Source: Cohaesibacter intestini (lineage in GTDB: Bacteria; Pseudomonadota; Alphaproteobacteria; Rhizobiales; Cohaesibacteraceae). From it: DNA of 64,000 bases. The translations under genes and the position numbers were made by a program. This document shows, in pieces, positions 32,918 to 42,507 of this stretch. The notes under the pieces were generated by a model. It did not search any database, was not told the DNA's origin, and was given only the letters and a program-made list of their open reading frames with translations. The stretch is taken from contig NZ_QODK01000004.1 in the NCBI RefSeq assembly GCF_003324485.1, positions 1 through 64,000 of the forward strand, read 5' to 3'. Position 1 is the stretch's first letter; each line of letters starts with the position of its first letter.

Positions 32918-34503
32918 TGGAAGCGTTCGCTCATATTCTTGATCTTTTGATGTTTGGGGCTGCCTGTGTCGTGTTGATGCTAGGCTTCCCGGTGGCCTTC
33001 ACGCTGGCCGGTGTCGCGCTTGCTTTCGCATTGATCGGTTGGTCGGCCGGTGCCTTCGACATGTCGTTCCTGTCGGCTCTGCCACAGCGTATTTTCGGCA
33101 CCATGAGCAACGAGGTGCTGATTGCTGTGCCTTTGTTTGTCTTTATGGGTGTAACACTGGAGCGCTCCAAGGTGGCCGAAGAGCTGCTCGACACGATGGG
33201 ACGCCTGATGGGATCGGTTCACGGCGGGCTTGGTATTGCCGTGTCCATCGTGGGGGCCTTGCTGGCCGCTTCGACCGGGATTGTCGGTGCGACCGTTGTG
33301 ACCATGGGGCTGTTGTCGCTGCCAACCATGCTCAAGCGCGGCTATTCACCGGAATTGGCCTGTGGCTCGATTGCCGCCGCCGGTACGTTGGGGCAGATCA
33401 TTCCACCGTCCATCGTGCTTGTCATTCTGGGTGACCAGCTATCCAACGCCTATCAGAAGGCGCAGCTGGAAATGGGGATCTTCTCACCAGAGACCGTGTC
33501 TGTTGGTGACCTGTTTGCCGGTGCCTTGTTGCCGGGTCTGATGCTCGTTGGCTTCTATATCATCTATCAGGTGGTGATTGCCATTCTCAAGCCAAGCTCC
33601 GCACCATCCATTCCGAAGGCTGAAAATCCGGGTGTGACGGGCAAGGAAATCCTTCATGCGCTGGTGCCGCCGATCCTTCTGATCCTTGCAGTGCTCGGTT
33701 CTATCCTTGGTGGCATCGCCACGCCAACCGAAGCGGCTGCCGTGGGGGCTGTCGGTGCGATCCTGCTGGCTGGTTATCGTCTGGACGAAGACCACAGCTG
33801 GCCGATCTTTCTGGCGGCGGTGGCGCTTGTCGCGGTGCTGGTGCTGACGGCCAACATGGACTTGCGTGTGGCGCGGGACGTCATTCCGGCATCTGATCAG
33901 ATTGCGATCTATGCTGCGGCCTTTTTCGTGCTGGTTCTGATGTTTGGCATTGTGACTGCAATCATCCGGCTCATCAAAACCGGCGTTCTCAAGCCGGTGA
34001 TGGAAGGAACGACGCAGGTTACCTCCATGGTGTTCGTCATTTTGATCGGTGCGTCGCTCTTCTCGCTGGTCTTCCGTGGCCTTGGCGGCGAGGAAATGAT
34101 TCAGGAAGCCCTGTCGAATATTCCCGGTGGTGCCATTGGCGCCATGATCGCGGTGATGGTGCTGATGTTCTTCCTCGGCTTCTTCCTCGATTTCCTCGAA
34201 ATTGTCTTCGTGGTCGTGCCAATGGTTGCGCCGGTTCTGTTGCAGATGGAAATGCCAAACGGGGAGCCGATGAGCCCGGTCTGGCTGGGAATTATGATGG
34301 CCGTGAACCTGCAGACGTCCTTCCTGACGCCACCCTTCGGGTTCGCTCTGTTCTATCTGCGCGGTGTGGCACCACCAACCGTGCGGACGTCGCAGATCTA
34401 TCGGGGTATCATTCCGTTCGTTATGATCCAGATCTGTGCGTTGGTCCTGCTGTGGTATCTGCCGGCTCTGGCTACCTGGTTGCCGACGGTGATCTATGGT
34501 TGA
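32917..34503 (+). CDS. TRAP transporter large permease (TakM-like)
   Basis: A 528-residue inner-membrane transport subunit, about 100 residues longer than DctM proteins. The extra part (about residues 285-360, two added hydrophobic segments) lies in the middle, a layout I associate with large permeases of the TakPQM kind. Family motifs: GFPVAFTLAGVAL, STGIVGATVVTMG, GTLGQIIPPSIVLVIL and NLQTSFLTPPFGFALFY. The operon ends with a strong terminator. Confidence 0.94.
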   Translation: MEAFAHILDLLMFGAACVVLMLGFPVAFTLAGVALAFALIGWSAGAFDMSFLSALPQRIFGTMSNEVLIAVPLFVFMGVTLERSKVAEELLDTMGRLMGSVHGGLGIAVSIVGALLAASTGIVGATVVTMGLLSLPTMLKRGYSPELACGSIAAAGTLGQIIPPSIVLVILGDQLSNAYQKAQLEMGIFSPETVSVGDLFAGALLPGLMLVGFYIIYQVVIAILKPSSAPSIPKAENPGVTGKEILHALVPPILLILAVLGSILGGIATPTEAAAVGAVGAILLAGYRLDEDHSWPIFLAAVALVAVLVLTANMDLRVARDVIPASDQIAIYAAAFFVLVLMFGIVTAIIRLIKTGVLKPVMEGTTQVTSMVFVILIGASLFSLVFRGLGGEEMIQEALSNIPGGAIGAMIAVMVLMFFLGFFLDFLEIVFVVVPMVAPVLLQMEMPNGEPMSPVWLGIMMAVNLQTSFLTPPFGFALFYLRGVAPPTVRTSQIYRGIIPFVMIQICALVLLWYLPALATWLPTVIYG

Positions 34504-34536
34504 TCCTGTCTGGATGGAAAAGATAGTATGACATTG

Positions 34537-34566
34537 AAAAGCCGGGTCTCCTGACCCGGCTTTTTT
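34537..34566 (+). terminator. Rho-independent terminator of the TakP-type operon
   Basis: AAAAGCCGGGTC / GACCCGGCTTTT, a 12-bp stem with a TCCT loop followed by T6. Confidence 0.92.
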
Positions 34567-35128
34567 GTTGCCAAGCGCTTGCTTCAGGGTCTGCTGACGG
34601 AATGCGACATCTGGTCTCATTGCACGACTTGAGCAGGGCAGGGCACAGAATCACCTGAGCCAAAGAGCCCTGCATGGCAGAGAAGTTGCTGGCAAAATTG
34701 ACTTATCCGGGTTGGTTTGGAAAAATGGTTGCGGGTGAAACCAACGAGCGGCTATTGCCCTTCGAGGTTATTCACAGAAGCGCGTGACTTTTGTCGCATA
34801 GCTTTGTTTGCGGCATCCGGGCTTGTCTTTTCTGGAAAGTCTTTTGACGTTTACGTAAATTGCAGTGTTGTGTGATCGGGTGCCAGAGGGAAGGTACTGA
34901 TATTGCCACACAATTTGGAATGTTGACGTAAACGGAATGCAAAAGAATGATTATAAATCACGCACTTGCACAATTATGAAAGTTCAAAAAACACGCTTTT
35001 GCTTTCTAAATCCTTCGGCCAATAAGCACCACTGCCCCTTGATTTGTCCGTTCCTTTCAGCGTTAGATTGAAAAAAATATAAATAACCCAATCAATGGGA
35101 CCCTTCTTAGGGAACAGAGGAAACGACT
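34567..35128 (+). other. Long leader region of the CoA-ligase/ABC operon
   Basis: A 560-bp intergenic stretch with no credible gene. It becomes A/T-rich towards 34800-35100, which fits a promoter region. It holds the two TTGACGT elements listed separately. The start codon at 35129 is preceded by AGAGGAAA. Confidence 0.45.
34844..34934. promoter_or_regulatory. Repeated TTGACGT/ACGTAAA operator-like elements
   Basis: TTGACGTTTACGTAAA (34844-34859) contains the palindrome TTTACGTAAA. TTGACGTAAACG (34923-34934) repeats its left half 79 bp later. They resemble, from memory, the ACGTAAA-type sites of MerR-family regulators of acyl-CoA catabolism (LiuR). Their place before an acyl-CoA ligase operon fits such control. 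Confidence 0.4.
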
Positions 35129-37114
35129 ATGTCAGTTGCGGAGGAGACTGCATCGACGCGTTTGGAAACCTTTCCAGCCGTGTTGTTGCGGAACGCCAAA
35201 CAATGGCGGGATCGACCTGCTTTGCGGGAGAAAGATCTGGGAATCTGGCAGACCTGGACCTGGGGTGACACTTTGGAGGAAGTGCGTGCCTTTTCGGTCG
35301 GTCTTGCAGAACTGGGGGTTGGGAAAGGCGACCATATCGCCATTCTCGGCACCAATCGTCCACGGCTCTATTTCACATTTGCCGCCGCGCAGGCGCTGGG
35401 GGCTGTTCCGGTGCCAGTTTACGCCGACAGCGCGGCAGAGGAGCTGCATTACATTCTTGATCATGCCAACGCCAAGCTGGTGGTTGCTGAGGATCAGGAA
35501 CAGGTCGACAAGATTCTGGAGATTTCGGACAAGCTGACCGTGCTTAAGGATGTGGTCTATGACGACCCGAAGGGTCTGCGAGACTATGATCACAGCCATC
35601 TGCATGCTTTTGGTGATGTGCAGACCATTGGTCGCAAGATGCTGGTCAATGAGCCCGGGCGCGAGCAGGCGTGGCTGGACGGGATTGCCAAAGGCAAAGG
35701 GGCGGATATCGGGGTGATGCTCTATACCTCGGGCACCACCGGCAAACCAAAGGGCGTGATGCTGTCGAATGACAATGTGATGATTTCCGGCATCAATGCC
35801 TGTGAGGCCGAAAAACTCACCGAGAAGGATGAAGTGCTCGCCTATCTGCCACTGGCATGGGTTGGCGATCATCTCTTTTCCTATTGCCAGTCCTATGTTG
35901 CGGGCTATTGCATTTCCTGTCCGGAAAGCACGGAGACCATGCAGACGGATCTGCAGGAAATCGGTCCATCCTTCTTCTTTGCGCCACCACGGATGTTTGA
36001 AGCTTTGCTGACCTCGGTGATGATCCGGATGGAAGATGCGAGTGCCATGAAGCAGGCCTTGTTCCATTATTTCATCAAGCATGCGGAACGGGTTGGCGAA
36101 GATATTCTCAATGGAAAGTCGGTCGCCTTCATGGATCGGCTGAAATACTGGCTTGGGGATCTGATCATTTACGGGCCGCTGAAAAACACCTTCGGCTTTT
36201 CCAATATCCGCGTGGGCTATACGGCGGGGGAAGCCATCGGGCCGGAAATCTTCCGTTTCTATCGCTCGCTGGGGATCAATCTCAAACAGCTTTATGGCCA
36301 GACCGAAGCCTCGATCTTCGTGACCGTTCAGCCGGATGGCGAGATCTATTCCGATACGGTGGGAAAACCGGCAAAGGATGTCGAAATCCGGATTGCCGAC
36401 AATGGCGAGGTCTTGTTCCGCTCGCCCGGTGTGTTTGTTGCCTACTATAAAAATGAAGAAAGCACCAAGGACACCAAGGATGACGAGGGTTGGGTGCAGT
36501 CTGGTGATGCTGGCTTTTTTGATGATCGCGGTCACCTCAAGATCATTGATCGCGCCAAGGATGTGGGCAAGCTGACCAATGGGGCGATGTTCGCGCCGAA
36601 ATATATCGAGAACAAGCTCAAATTCTTCCCCAACATCAAGGAAGCCGTTGCCTTTGGTGATGGCCGCGACAGTGCCACCGTCTTTGTCAATATTGACCTC
36701 AATGCGGTGGGTAACTGGGCTGAGCGCAACAATATCGCCTACGCTTCCTATCAGGAACTGGCGGGGCACCCGGAAGTCTATGCGATGATCCGCTCGCATA
36801 TCGAGCAGGTGAATGCGGATCTGGCAAAAGAGCCGATCATGGCGGCCTCCCAGATCAGTCGTTTTCTTGTGCTCCACAAGGAGCTGGATGCCGATGACGG
36901 CGAGCTGACCCGCACCCAAAAAGTCCGCCGCCGCTTTGTTGCCGAGCGCTATGACGATCTGATCGAAGCGCTCTATAGCGACAAGGCTGAGCAATATACC
37001 AAGACCGAAGTGGTGTTCGAGGATGGCCGCAAAGGCTCGATCGAGGCGACGGTCAGGCTGTCTGACGCCAAGGTCTTCCCGTATGAAACCAGTGTTGGGG
37101 AGGCGGCAGAATGA
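35129..37114 (+). CDS. Long-chain acyl-CoA synthetase-like AMP-forming ligase
   Basis: A 661-residue ANL-superfamily ligase that activates a carboxylic acid to its CoA thioester via an acyl-AMP. Motifs: P-loop YTSGTTGKPKG (near 200), LPLAWVGDHLFSY, YGQTEASIF (A5) and GDAGFFDDRGHLKIIDRAKD (A7/A8). Length and the C-terminal extension match the fatty-acid or aryl-acid type of large ligases. First gene of a seven-gene operon; its stop overlaps the ABC ATPase start (ATGA). Substrate is unknown. Confidence 0.9.
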   Translation: MSVAEETASTRLETFPAVLLRNAKQWRDRPALREKDLGIWQTWTWGDTLEEVRAFSVGLAELGVGKGDHIAILGTNRPRLYFTFAAAQALGAVPVPVYADSAAEELHYILDHANAKLVVAEDQEQVDKILEISDKLTVLKDVVYDDPKGLRDYDHSHLHAFGDVQTIGRKMLVNEPGREQAWLDGIAKGKGADIGVMLYTSGTTGKPKGVMLSNDNVMISGINACEAEKLTEKDEVLAYLPLAWVGDHLFSYCQSYVAGYCISCPESTETMQTDLQEIGPSFFFAPPRMFEALLTSVMIRMEDASAMKQALFHYFIKHAERVGEDILNGKSVAFMDRLKYWLGDLIIYGPLKNTFGFSNIRVGYTAGEAIGPEIFRFYRSLGINLKQLYGQTEASIFVTVQPDGEIYSDTVGKPAKDVEIRIADNGEVLFRSPGVFVAYYKNEESTKDTKDDEGWVQSGDAGFFDDRGHLKIIDRAKDVGKLTNGAMFAPKYIENKLKFFPNIKEAVAFGDGRDSATVFVNIDLNAVGNWAERNNIAYASYQELAGHPEVYAMIRSHIEQVNADLAKEPIMAASQISRFLVLHKELDADDGELTRTQKVRRRFVAERYDDLIEALYSDKAEQYTKTEVVFEDGRKGSIEATVRLSDAKVFPYETSVGEAAE

Positions 37115-37938
37115 CTTTTCAAGGCAATGTAAGCGAGCAGATGAGCAATGTCGCCGCGCAACAGGCCGAGCCTGAAGTGATGCTGGCGGTTGAGCATGTG
37201 TCGCTGTCCTTCGGCGGTGTGAAGGCAATCACGGACATTTCCTTTGACATTCACAAGGGTGAAATCCGCGCCATCATCGGTCCGAACGGCGCGGGCAAGA
37301 CCTCGATGCTGAATGTCATCAACGGCTTTTATCACCCGCAGGAAGGCACGATCTTCTGGCAGGGTGAGGTGCGCCGTCGGATGAAGCCCCACGAGGCAGC
37401 AAAGAGTGGCATCGCCCGGACGTTTCAGAATGTGGCGCTCTTCAAGGGCATGTCGACGCTCGACAATGTCATGACCGGGCGGGGCCTGAAGATGAATGCC
37501 AATTTCTTCTGGCAGTGCCTGCATATGGGGCCTGCCTTGAAGGAAGAGAATGCCCATCGCGCAAAGGTCGAGGAAATCATCGACTTTCTGGAAATCCAGC
37601 ATATCCGCAACAAACCGGTGGGCAAGTTGCCTTACGGTTTGCAGAAACGGGTGGAGCTGGCTCGGGCTTTGGCTATGGAGCCGGACCTGTTGCTGCTGGA
37701 TGAGCCAATGGCGGGGATGAATCTTGAGGAGAAGGAGGACATGTCCCGCTTCATCATCGAGACCAATCAGCGCTATGGCACCACCATCGCTCTCATCGAG
37801 CATGACATGGGGGTTGTGATGGATTTGTCCGACCGTGTCGTTGTTCTGGATTATGGCAAGAAAATCGGGGATGGCCCACCAGCAGAGGTGCAGGCCAACA
37901 AGGAAGTGATCGATGCCTATCTCGGCGTCTCGCACTGA
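37111..37938 (+). CDS. Liv-type ABC transporter ATP-binding protein (LivG-like)
   Basis: A 275-residue ATPase of the hydrophobic amino-acid/organic-acid uptake family. Walker A GPNGAGKTS (near 56), ARTFQNVALF Q-loop, a degenerate signature (LPYGLQKRVEL in place of LSGGQ, common in LivG-like proteins) and Walker B LLLLDEPMAG, then ALIEHDMGVVM. The long insert (FFWQCLHMGPALKEE) is typical of LivG. It overlaps the ligase gene by 4 bases. Confidence 0.92.
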   Translation: MTFQGNVSEQMSNVAAQQAEPEVMLAVEHVSLSFGGVKAITDISFDIHKGEIRAIIGPNGAGKTSMLNVINGFYHPQEGTIFWQGEVRRRMKPHEAAKSGIARTFQNVALFKGMSTLDNVMTGRGLKMNANFFWQCLHMGPALKEENAHRAKVEEIIDFLEIQHIRNKPVGKLPYGLQKRVELARALAMEPDLLLLDEPMAGMNLEEKEDMSRFIIETNQRYGTTIALIEHDMGVVMDLSDRVVVLDYGKKIGDGPPAEVQANKEVIDAYLGVSH

Positions 37939-37980
37939 TGATCACCCGTATTTTCTCATTTGTTTGACGGAGGCAAGTCC

Positions 37981-38889
37981 ATGGGTATGGAATTCGCTTT
38001 CTTTTTGGAAACCGTCATTTCCGGTCTGATGGCCGGGGTGATGTATGCGCTGGTCGCGCTCGGTTTCGTACTGATCTTCAAGGCCTCGGGCATTTTCAAC
38101 TTTGCGCAAGGGGTGATGTGTCTGTTTGCGGCGCTGACCTTTGTCGGTGTTCAGGAAAAGCTCGGCTTGCCCATCTGGCTGGCTTTGCCTGCTGCGGTCG
38201 GGGTGATGATCCTGCTGGCGTGGCTGATTGAGCGGTTGATCCTGCGCCATCTGGTCAATCAGGATCCGATCATCCTGTTCATGGCAACCATTGGTCTGGC
38301 CTATGTGCTCGAAGGGCTGGGCGACGTACTCTGGGGCTCGGACGTCAAACCGCTTGATATCGGTCTGCCGCAAGGGGCATCAGACTATCTGCTCGACAAT
38401 TACAATCTCTATGTCGAGAAGCTGGAAGTCGTTGCCGCGATCATTGCGATGGTTCTGGTGGCGGCTCTGGCGGTCTTTTTCCAGAAGACCCGCATTGGTC
38501 GGGCGCTGCGGGCGGTGGCCGATGACCATCAGGCTGCCTTGTCGGTTGGCATTTCGCTTAACACCATCTGGGTGATTGTCTGGTCGGTGGCAGGCATTGT
38601 GGCTCTGGTTGCCGGCATCATGTGGGGCACCAAGTCGGGCGTGCAATTCTCGCTGTCGCTGATTGCGCTCAAAGCCCTGCCGGTGCTGATCCTTGGGGGC
38701 TTTACCTCCATTCCCGGCGCGATTGTCGGCGGTCTGATCATTGGCGTCGGCGAAAAGGTTGCCGAGGTTTATATGGGTCCGTTTGTTGGCGGAGCCGTTG
38801 AAAACTGGTTTGCCTATATGCTGGCGCTCGCCTTCCTGCTGGTTCGTCCGCAGGGCTTGTTCGGCGAAAAGATCATCGAAAGGGTGTAA
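37981..38889 (+). CDS. Liv-type ABC transporter permease (LivH-like)
   Basis: A 302-residue inner-membrane permease with about eight hydrophobic segments. It has the LivH hallmarks GVMYALVALGFVLIFKASGIFNFAQG in pieces, and GRALRAVADDHQAALSVGI, the loop that docks on the ATPases. The start at 37981 has GGAGG six bases upstream; an upstream TTG is disregarded. Confidence 0.93.
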   Translation: MGMEFAFFLETVISGLMAGVMYALVALGFVLIFKASGIFNFAQGVMCLFAALTFVGVQEKLGLPIWLALPAAVGVMILLAWLIERLILRHLVNQDPIILFMATIGLAYVLEGLGDVLWGSDVKPLDIGLPQGASDYLLDNYNLYVEKLEVVAAIIAMVLVAALAVFFQKTRIGRALRAVADDHQAALSVGISLNTIWVIVWSVAGIVALVAGIMWGTKSGVQFSLSLIALKALPVLILGGFTSIPGAIVGGLIIGVGEKVAEVYMGPFVGGAVENWFAYMLALAFLLVRPQGLFGEKIIERV

Positions 38890-38892
38890 CGG

Positions 38893-39969
38893 ATGTTCTA
38901 TCGCGAAACAGGTCAATTCAAGACCAACTATACCGACGATCGGGCGATTTTCCCGATTGCTCAGGATCGCTACGGCATGATCGTCATTCTGGCCGTTGCC
39001 TATCTGGTGGTGCCCTTCTTCGTCAATGACTATTGGGGCAACGCGATCCTTCTGCCTTTGCTGATCTATACACTGATTGCGCTGGGGCTGAATGTGCTGG
39101 TGGGCTATTGCGGTCAGATTTCGCTCGGCACCGGGGCTTTTATGGCGGTTGGATCCTATGCATCCTTCAAGCTGATGACGTCCTTCCCCGGCCTTGATTT
39201 TGCCGTGGTGGTGGTGCTTTCTGGTTTTGTCACCGCTTTGGTCGGCTCGTTGTTCGGTCTGCCGTCGTTGCGGATCAAGGGCTTCTATCTGGCGGTGGCG
39301 ACGCTGGCGGCGCAGTTCTTCATCATCTGGCTGTTCAACAAGGTGTCGTGGTTCTACAACGATTCCGCCACCGGGCAGATCAACGCGCCAGAGCGGACGA
39401 GCCTGCTGTTCGAGGTGACCGGTCCGAATGCGCCGATCCTGTATAAATATTTCTTCTGCCTGATCTTTGTGACGCTGGCCGCATGGATGACCAAGAATGT
39501 CGTGCGCGGTCGCATCGGGCGTCAGTGGATGGCGATCCGCGACATGGATATTGCCGCCGAACTGATTGGTGTGCGTCCCTTGACCACCAAACTGACTGCC
39601 TTTGCTGTGTCCAGTTTTCTGATCGGCATGGGGGGAGCGCTGTATTTCGGTGTCTGGCTCGGGGCGGCAGAGCCGACCGAAGCTTTTGGCATTGATCAGT
39701 CCTTTTTGATCCTGTTCATGGTCATTGTTGGTGGTTTGGGAACCATCATGGGCTCCTTTTTGGGGGCTGCCTTCCTGTGGCTGTTCCCGATCGCTTTCAA
39801 GAATTTCATGGTGGACACGCTTGGTTTGTCGACCGCCATGTCAGAGCATCTTCAGATCATTCTGATGGGTGCGCTCATCATCTTCTTCCTGATCGTCGAG
39901 CCGCATGGGCTTGCCCGTCTGTGGCAGATCTTTAAGGAGAAGCTGAGAATCTGGCCTTTCCCGCATTGA
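38893..39969 (+). CDS. Liv-type ABC transporter permease (LivM-like)
   Basis: A 358-residue second permease. Signature LLIYTLIALGLNVLVGYCGQ, ISLGTGAFMAVGSY, then IRGRQWMAIRDMDIAAE-type ATPase-docking loop (GRIGRQWMAIRDMDIAAELIG) and GGLGTIMGSFLGAAFL. It starts four bases after the livH-like stop. Confidence 0.93.
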   Translation: MFYRETGQFKTNYTDDRAIFPIAQDRYGMIVILAVAYLVVPFFVNDYWGNAILLPLLIYTLIALGLNVLVGYCGQISLGTGAFMAVGSYASFKLMTSFPGLDFAVVVVLSGFVTALVGSLFGLPSLRIKGFYLAVATLAAQFFIIWLFNKVSWFYNDSATGQINAPERTSLLFEVTGPNAPILYKYFFCLIFVTLAAWMTKNVVRGRIGRQWMAIRDMDIAAELIGVRPLTTKLTAFAVSSFLIGMGGALYFGVWLGAAEPTEAFGIDQSFLILFMVIVGGLGTIMGSFLGAAFLWLFPIAFKNFMVDTLGLSTAMSEHLQIILMGALIIFFLIVEPHGLARLWQIFKEKLRIWPFPH

Positions 39970-40126
39970 TGTATGAGGGTTCGCCGGTGGTCCCATGGAG
40001 GAAAGGGGCAATTGGCTGATCATGCGGGCAGGGCCCATAGGCTTCGTTTGTGGAGCAACCTTTTTCGGAGGAGTGTCTGACCAAGCCAACAAGAAGGTGG
40101 CAGGCACGCATATTGGAGGAACGACA

Positions 40127-41446
40127 ATGAAATTTGCCAAGACGAAACTGGCCGTGGCCTGTCTGGCGGCAAGCCTGATGGCACCGGCCGCGGCGATGGC
40201 CAGCGAGCTGGTTCTGCCATCGCTCGACTATCGGACCGGTCCTTACGCGCCGGGCGGTATTCCCTATGCCAACGGCTACGCGGACTATTTCGCGCTGCTC
40301 AATGAACGCGACGGCGGCATCAACGGGGTGAAAGCCAATGTGGTGCCCTGCGAGACCGGCTACAACACCAAAAAGGGTGTTGAATGCTACGAGAAAACCA
40401 AGAATATCGGCTCTGGCGCGCTGGCCTATCTGCCCTTGTCCACCGGCATCACCTATCAGTTGATCCCGAAAGTGACTGCGGACAAGATCCCGCTGGTGAC
40501 CATCGGCTATGGCCGGACCTCGGCACGCAACGGGGAAGTGTTCGAATATGTCTTCAACCCGCCCGCTACCTATTGGGATGGCGCGACCGTTGCCATCAAG
40601 CATGTGATTGATAGTGAGGGTGGGGAAGCCAACCTCAAGGGCAAGAAAATCTCCCTCGTTTATCATAACTCTGCTTATGGCAAGGAGCCGATCCGGACCC
40701 TTGAAAAACTCGCTGAGCAATATGGCTTCGAATTGACCTTGCTGCCGGTTGATCATCCCGGTCAGGAGCAGAAGGCAACCTGGTTGCAGATCCGTCGTGG
40801 TCAGCCGGACTGGGTGCTGATGTGGGGCTGGGGCGTTATGAACCAGGTCGCCATCAAGGAAGCCTCATCCATTCGCTTCCCGATGGAAAAATTCATCGGC
40901 GTCTGGTGGTCCGGTGGCGAGAATGACGTGCTGCCAGCGGGTGACGCGGCCAATGGCTACAAGGCCTTGAATTTCGTCAATGTTGGCTCTGACTTCCCGC
41001 TGTTTGCCGATATCAAGACCCATGTCTATGGCAAAGGCAAAGCGGTCGATCCGGACTTCAAAGATCGCATTGGCGAGACCCATTATAACCGTGGCATCTA
41101 TGCCGGTGTGATCGTGGCCGAAGCCATTCGCAAGGCGATGGAGATCCATGACACCAAGGAGCTAACCGGCGAGATGGTCAAGGAAGGCTTCGAAGCCCTC
41201 GAAATCTCCGATGCCCGCTGGGCAGAACTGGGTCTTCCCGGCTTCACCGGTGCGGTCAAGCTTGGCTGTTCGGACCATCGCGGTCCATCCAAGATTGCCG
41301 TCCAGCAGTGGAATGCATCAGCCAAGAAATGGGCCCTCATCTCCGACTTTGTCGAGCCGATGGATGATGTGACCACGCCGTTGATCAAAGAAGACTCCAT
41401 GGCTTACGCCAAGGAAAACAGCTTCGAGCCACGCAAGTGCATGTGA
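40127..41446 (+). CDS. Liv-type ABC transporter substrate-binding protein
   Basis: A 439-residue periplasmic receptor (peripl_BP_6 fold). Signal peptide MKFAKTKLAVACLAASLM with cleavage after AMAS. Typical segments: SLDYRTGPYAPGGIPYANG, ERDGGINGVKANV, YEKTKNIGSGALAYLPLSTG and KISLVYHNSAYGKEP. Homologues in similar operons have been tied to aromatic or fatty acids, so the ligand is unlikely to be a branched-chain amino acid; this is inference. The start at 40127 has TTGGAGGA upstream. Confidence 0.9.
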   Translation: MKFAKTKLAVACLAASLMAPAAAMASELVLPSLDYRTGPYAPGGIPYANGYADYFALLNERDGGINGVKANVVPCETGYNTKKGVECYEKTKNIGSGALAYLPLSTGITYQLIPKVTADKIPLVTIGYGRTSARNGEVFEYVFNPPATYWDGATVAIKHVIDSEGGEANLKGKKISLVYHNSAYGKEPIRTLEKLAEQYGFELTLLPVDHPGQEQKATWLQIRRGQPDWVLMWGWGVMNQVAIKEASSIRFPMEKFIGVWWSGGENDVLPAGDAANGYKALNFVNVGSDFPLFADIKTHVYGKGKAVDPDFKDRIGETHYNRGIYAGVIVAEAIRKAMEIHDTKELTGEMVKEGFEALEISDARWAELGLPGFTGAVKLGCSDHRGPSKIAVQQWNASAKKWALISDFVEPMDDVTTPLIKEDSMAYAKENSFEPRKCM

Positions 41447-41465
41447 TGACCATGGGATGATGGTG

Positions 41466-41609
41466 CCGGAGTGCCCTTTGTGTGCTCCGGTGGTCGTCGA
41501 TCCCGTGGACAAAAGAGCAAGGGGCGAGTGATGCGGCCCGGTTTCGGCCCTTGCCAACCGGATCGAGTTTTCGATCCAACCTGTCGCGGCCTGCTCGCGA
41601 CAGGCTTTT
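41466..41609 (+). terminator. Three hairpins between receptor and second ATPase
   Basis: Hairpin 1: CCGGAG (41466-41471)/CTCCGG (41485-41490). Hairpin 2: GGATCGA (41560-41566)/TCGATCC (41571-41577). Hairpin 3: CCTGTCGCG (41580-41588)/CGCGACAGG (41596-41604), followed by CTTTTG, which could end a fraction of transcripts. The arrangement would favour receptor expression over the two genes after it. Confidence 0.6.
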
Positions 41610-41677
41610 GAGACATATATGCCATTGCAAAATCCAGATTGGGACAGGCCGAGGTGACATTCGGGGAGGAGACTTAG

Positions 41678-42496
41678 GTGACTGACGTCAAGAGCGATAC
41701 GATTCTGTCGGTAAACAATATCGAGGTGATCTATGATCACGTCATTCTGGTGCTCAAGGGTGTTTCGTTGACCGTTCCCCGTGGCGGCATTGTGGCTATT
41801 CTTGGGGCCAACGGGGCGGGCAAGACCACGACCCTGAAGGCGATCTCCAATCTGCTGGGGGCCGAGCGTGGCGATGTGACCAAGGGCTCGATTGTCTTTG
41901 AAGGCGAACAGGTGCAGGCGCTGAGCCCGAATGATCTGGTACGACGTGGCTGCATTCAGGTGATGGAAGGCCGTCATTGTTTTGGCCATTTGTCGATCGA
42001 GGAAAATCTGTTGACCGGGGCCTATACCCGCAAGGATGGCGCTGCTGCGATCAAGCGCGACCTTGAAATGGTCTATGATTATTTCCCCCGTCTGCGTGAG
42101 CGGCGGCAATCGCAGGCCGGTTACACATCGGGTGGGGAACAGCAAATGTGCGCTATTGGCCGGGCGATGATGGCCAGTCCGTCGATGATCCTGCTCGATG
42201 AACCCTCCATGGGTCTTGCGCCGCAGCTGGTGGAAGAGATTTTTGAGATCGTCAAACAGCTGAATGAGAAGGAAGGGGTGTCCTTCCTGCTGGCCGAGCA
42301 GAATACCTCCGTTGCCCTGCGCTATGCCTCCTATGGCTATATTCTGGAAGGTGGGCGCGTGGTGATGGATGGCGCTGCCAAGGATCTCAGCGAGAATGAG
42401 GATGTGAAGGAATTCTATCTCGGCGTTGGTGGCGAAGGGCAGAAATCCTTCCGCAATGTGAAGCATTATAAGCGCCGCAAGCGCTGGCTGGCCTGA
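41678..42496 (+). CDS. Liv-type ABC transporter ATP-binding protein (LivF-like)
   Basis: A 272-residue ATPase with Walker A GANGAGKTT (near 43), signature-region YTSGGEQQMCAI, Walker B MILLDEPSMGLAP and LLAEQNTSVAL. Starts at GTG 41678, which has GGGGAGGA eight bases before it. A C-terminal extension rich in Lys/Arg (KHYKRRKRW) is not typical of LivF. Pairs with the LivG-like protein. Confidence 0.92.
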   Translation: MTDVKSDTILSVNNIEVIYDHVILVLKGVSLTVPRGGIVAILGANGAGKTTTLKAISNLLGAERGDVTKGSIVFEGEQVQALSPNDLVRRGCIQVMEGRHCFGHLSIEENLLTGAYTRKDGAAAIKRDLEMVYDYFPRLRERRQSQAGYTSGGEQQMCAIGRAMMASPSMILLDEPSMGLAPQLVEEIFEIVKQLNEKEGVSFLLAEQNTSVALRYASYGYILEGGRVVMDGAAKDLSENEDVKEFYLGVGGEGQKSFRNVKHYKRRKRWLA

Positions 42497-42507
42497 TCGG
42501 GTGACCC

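Noticed and set aside
35132-37228. 698-codon open frame on the minus strand opposite the acyl-CoA synthetase
   Set aside because: It is antisense to a clearly conserved ligase, lacks a ribosome site and has no recognisable motif. Codon bias of the plus-strand gene explains the open frame.
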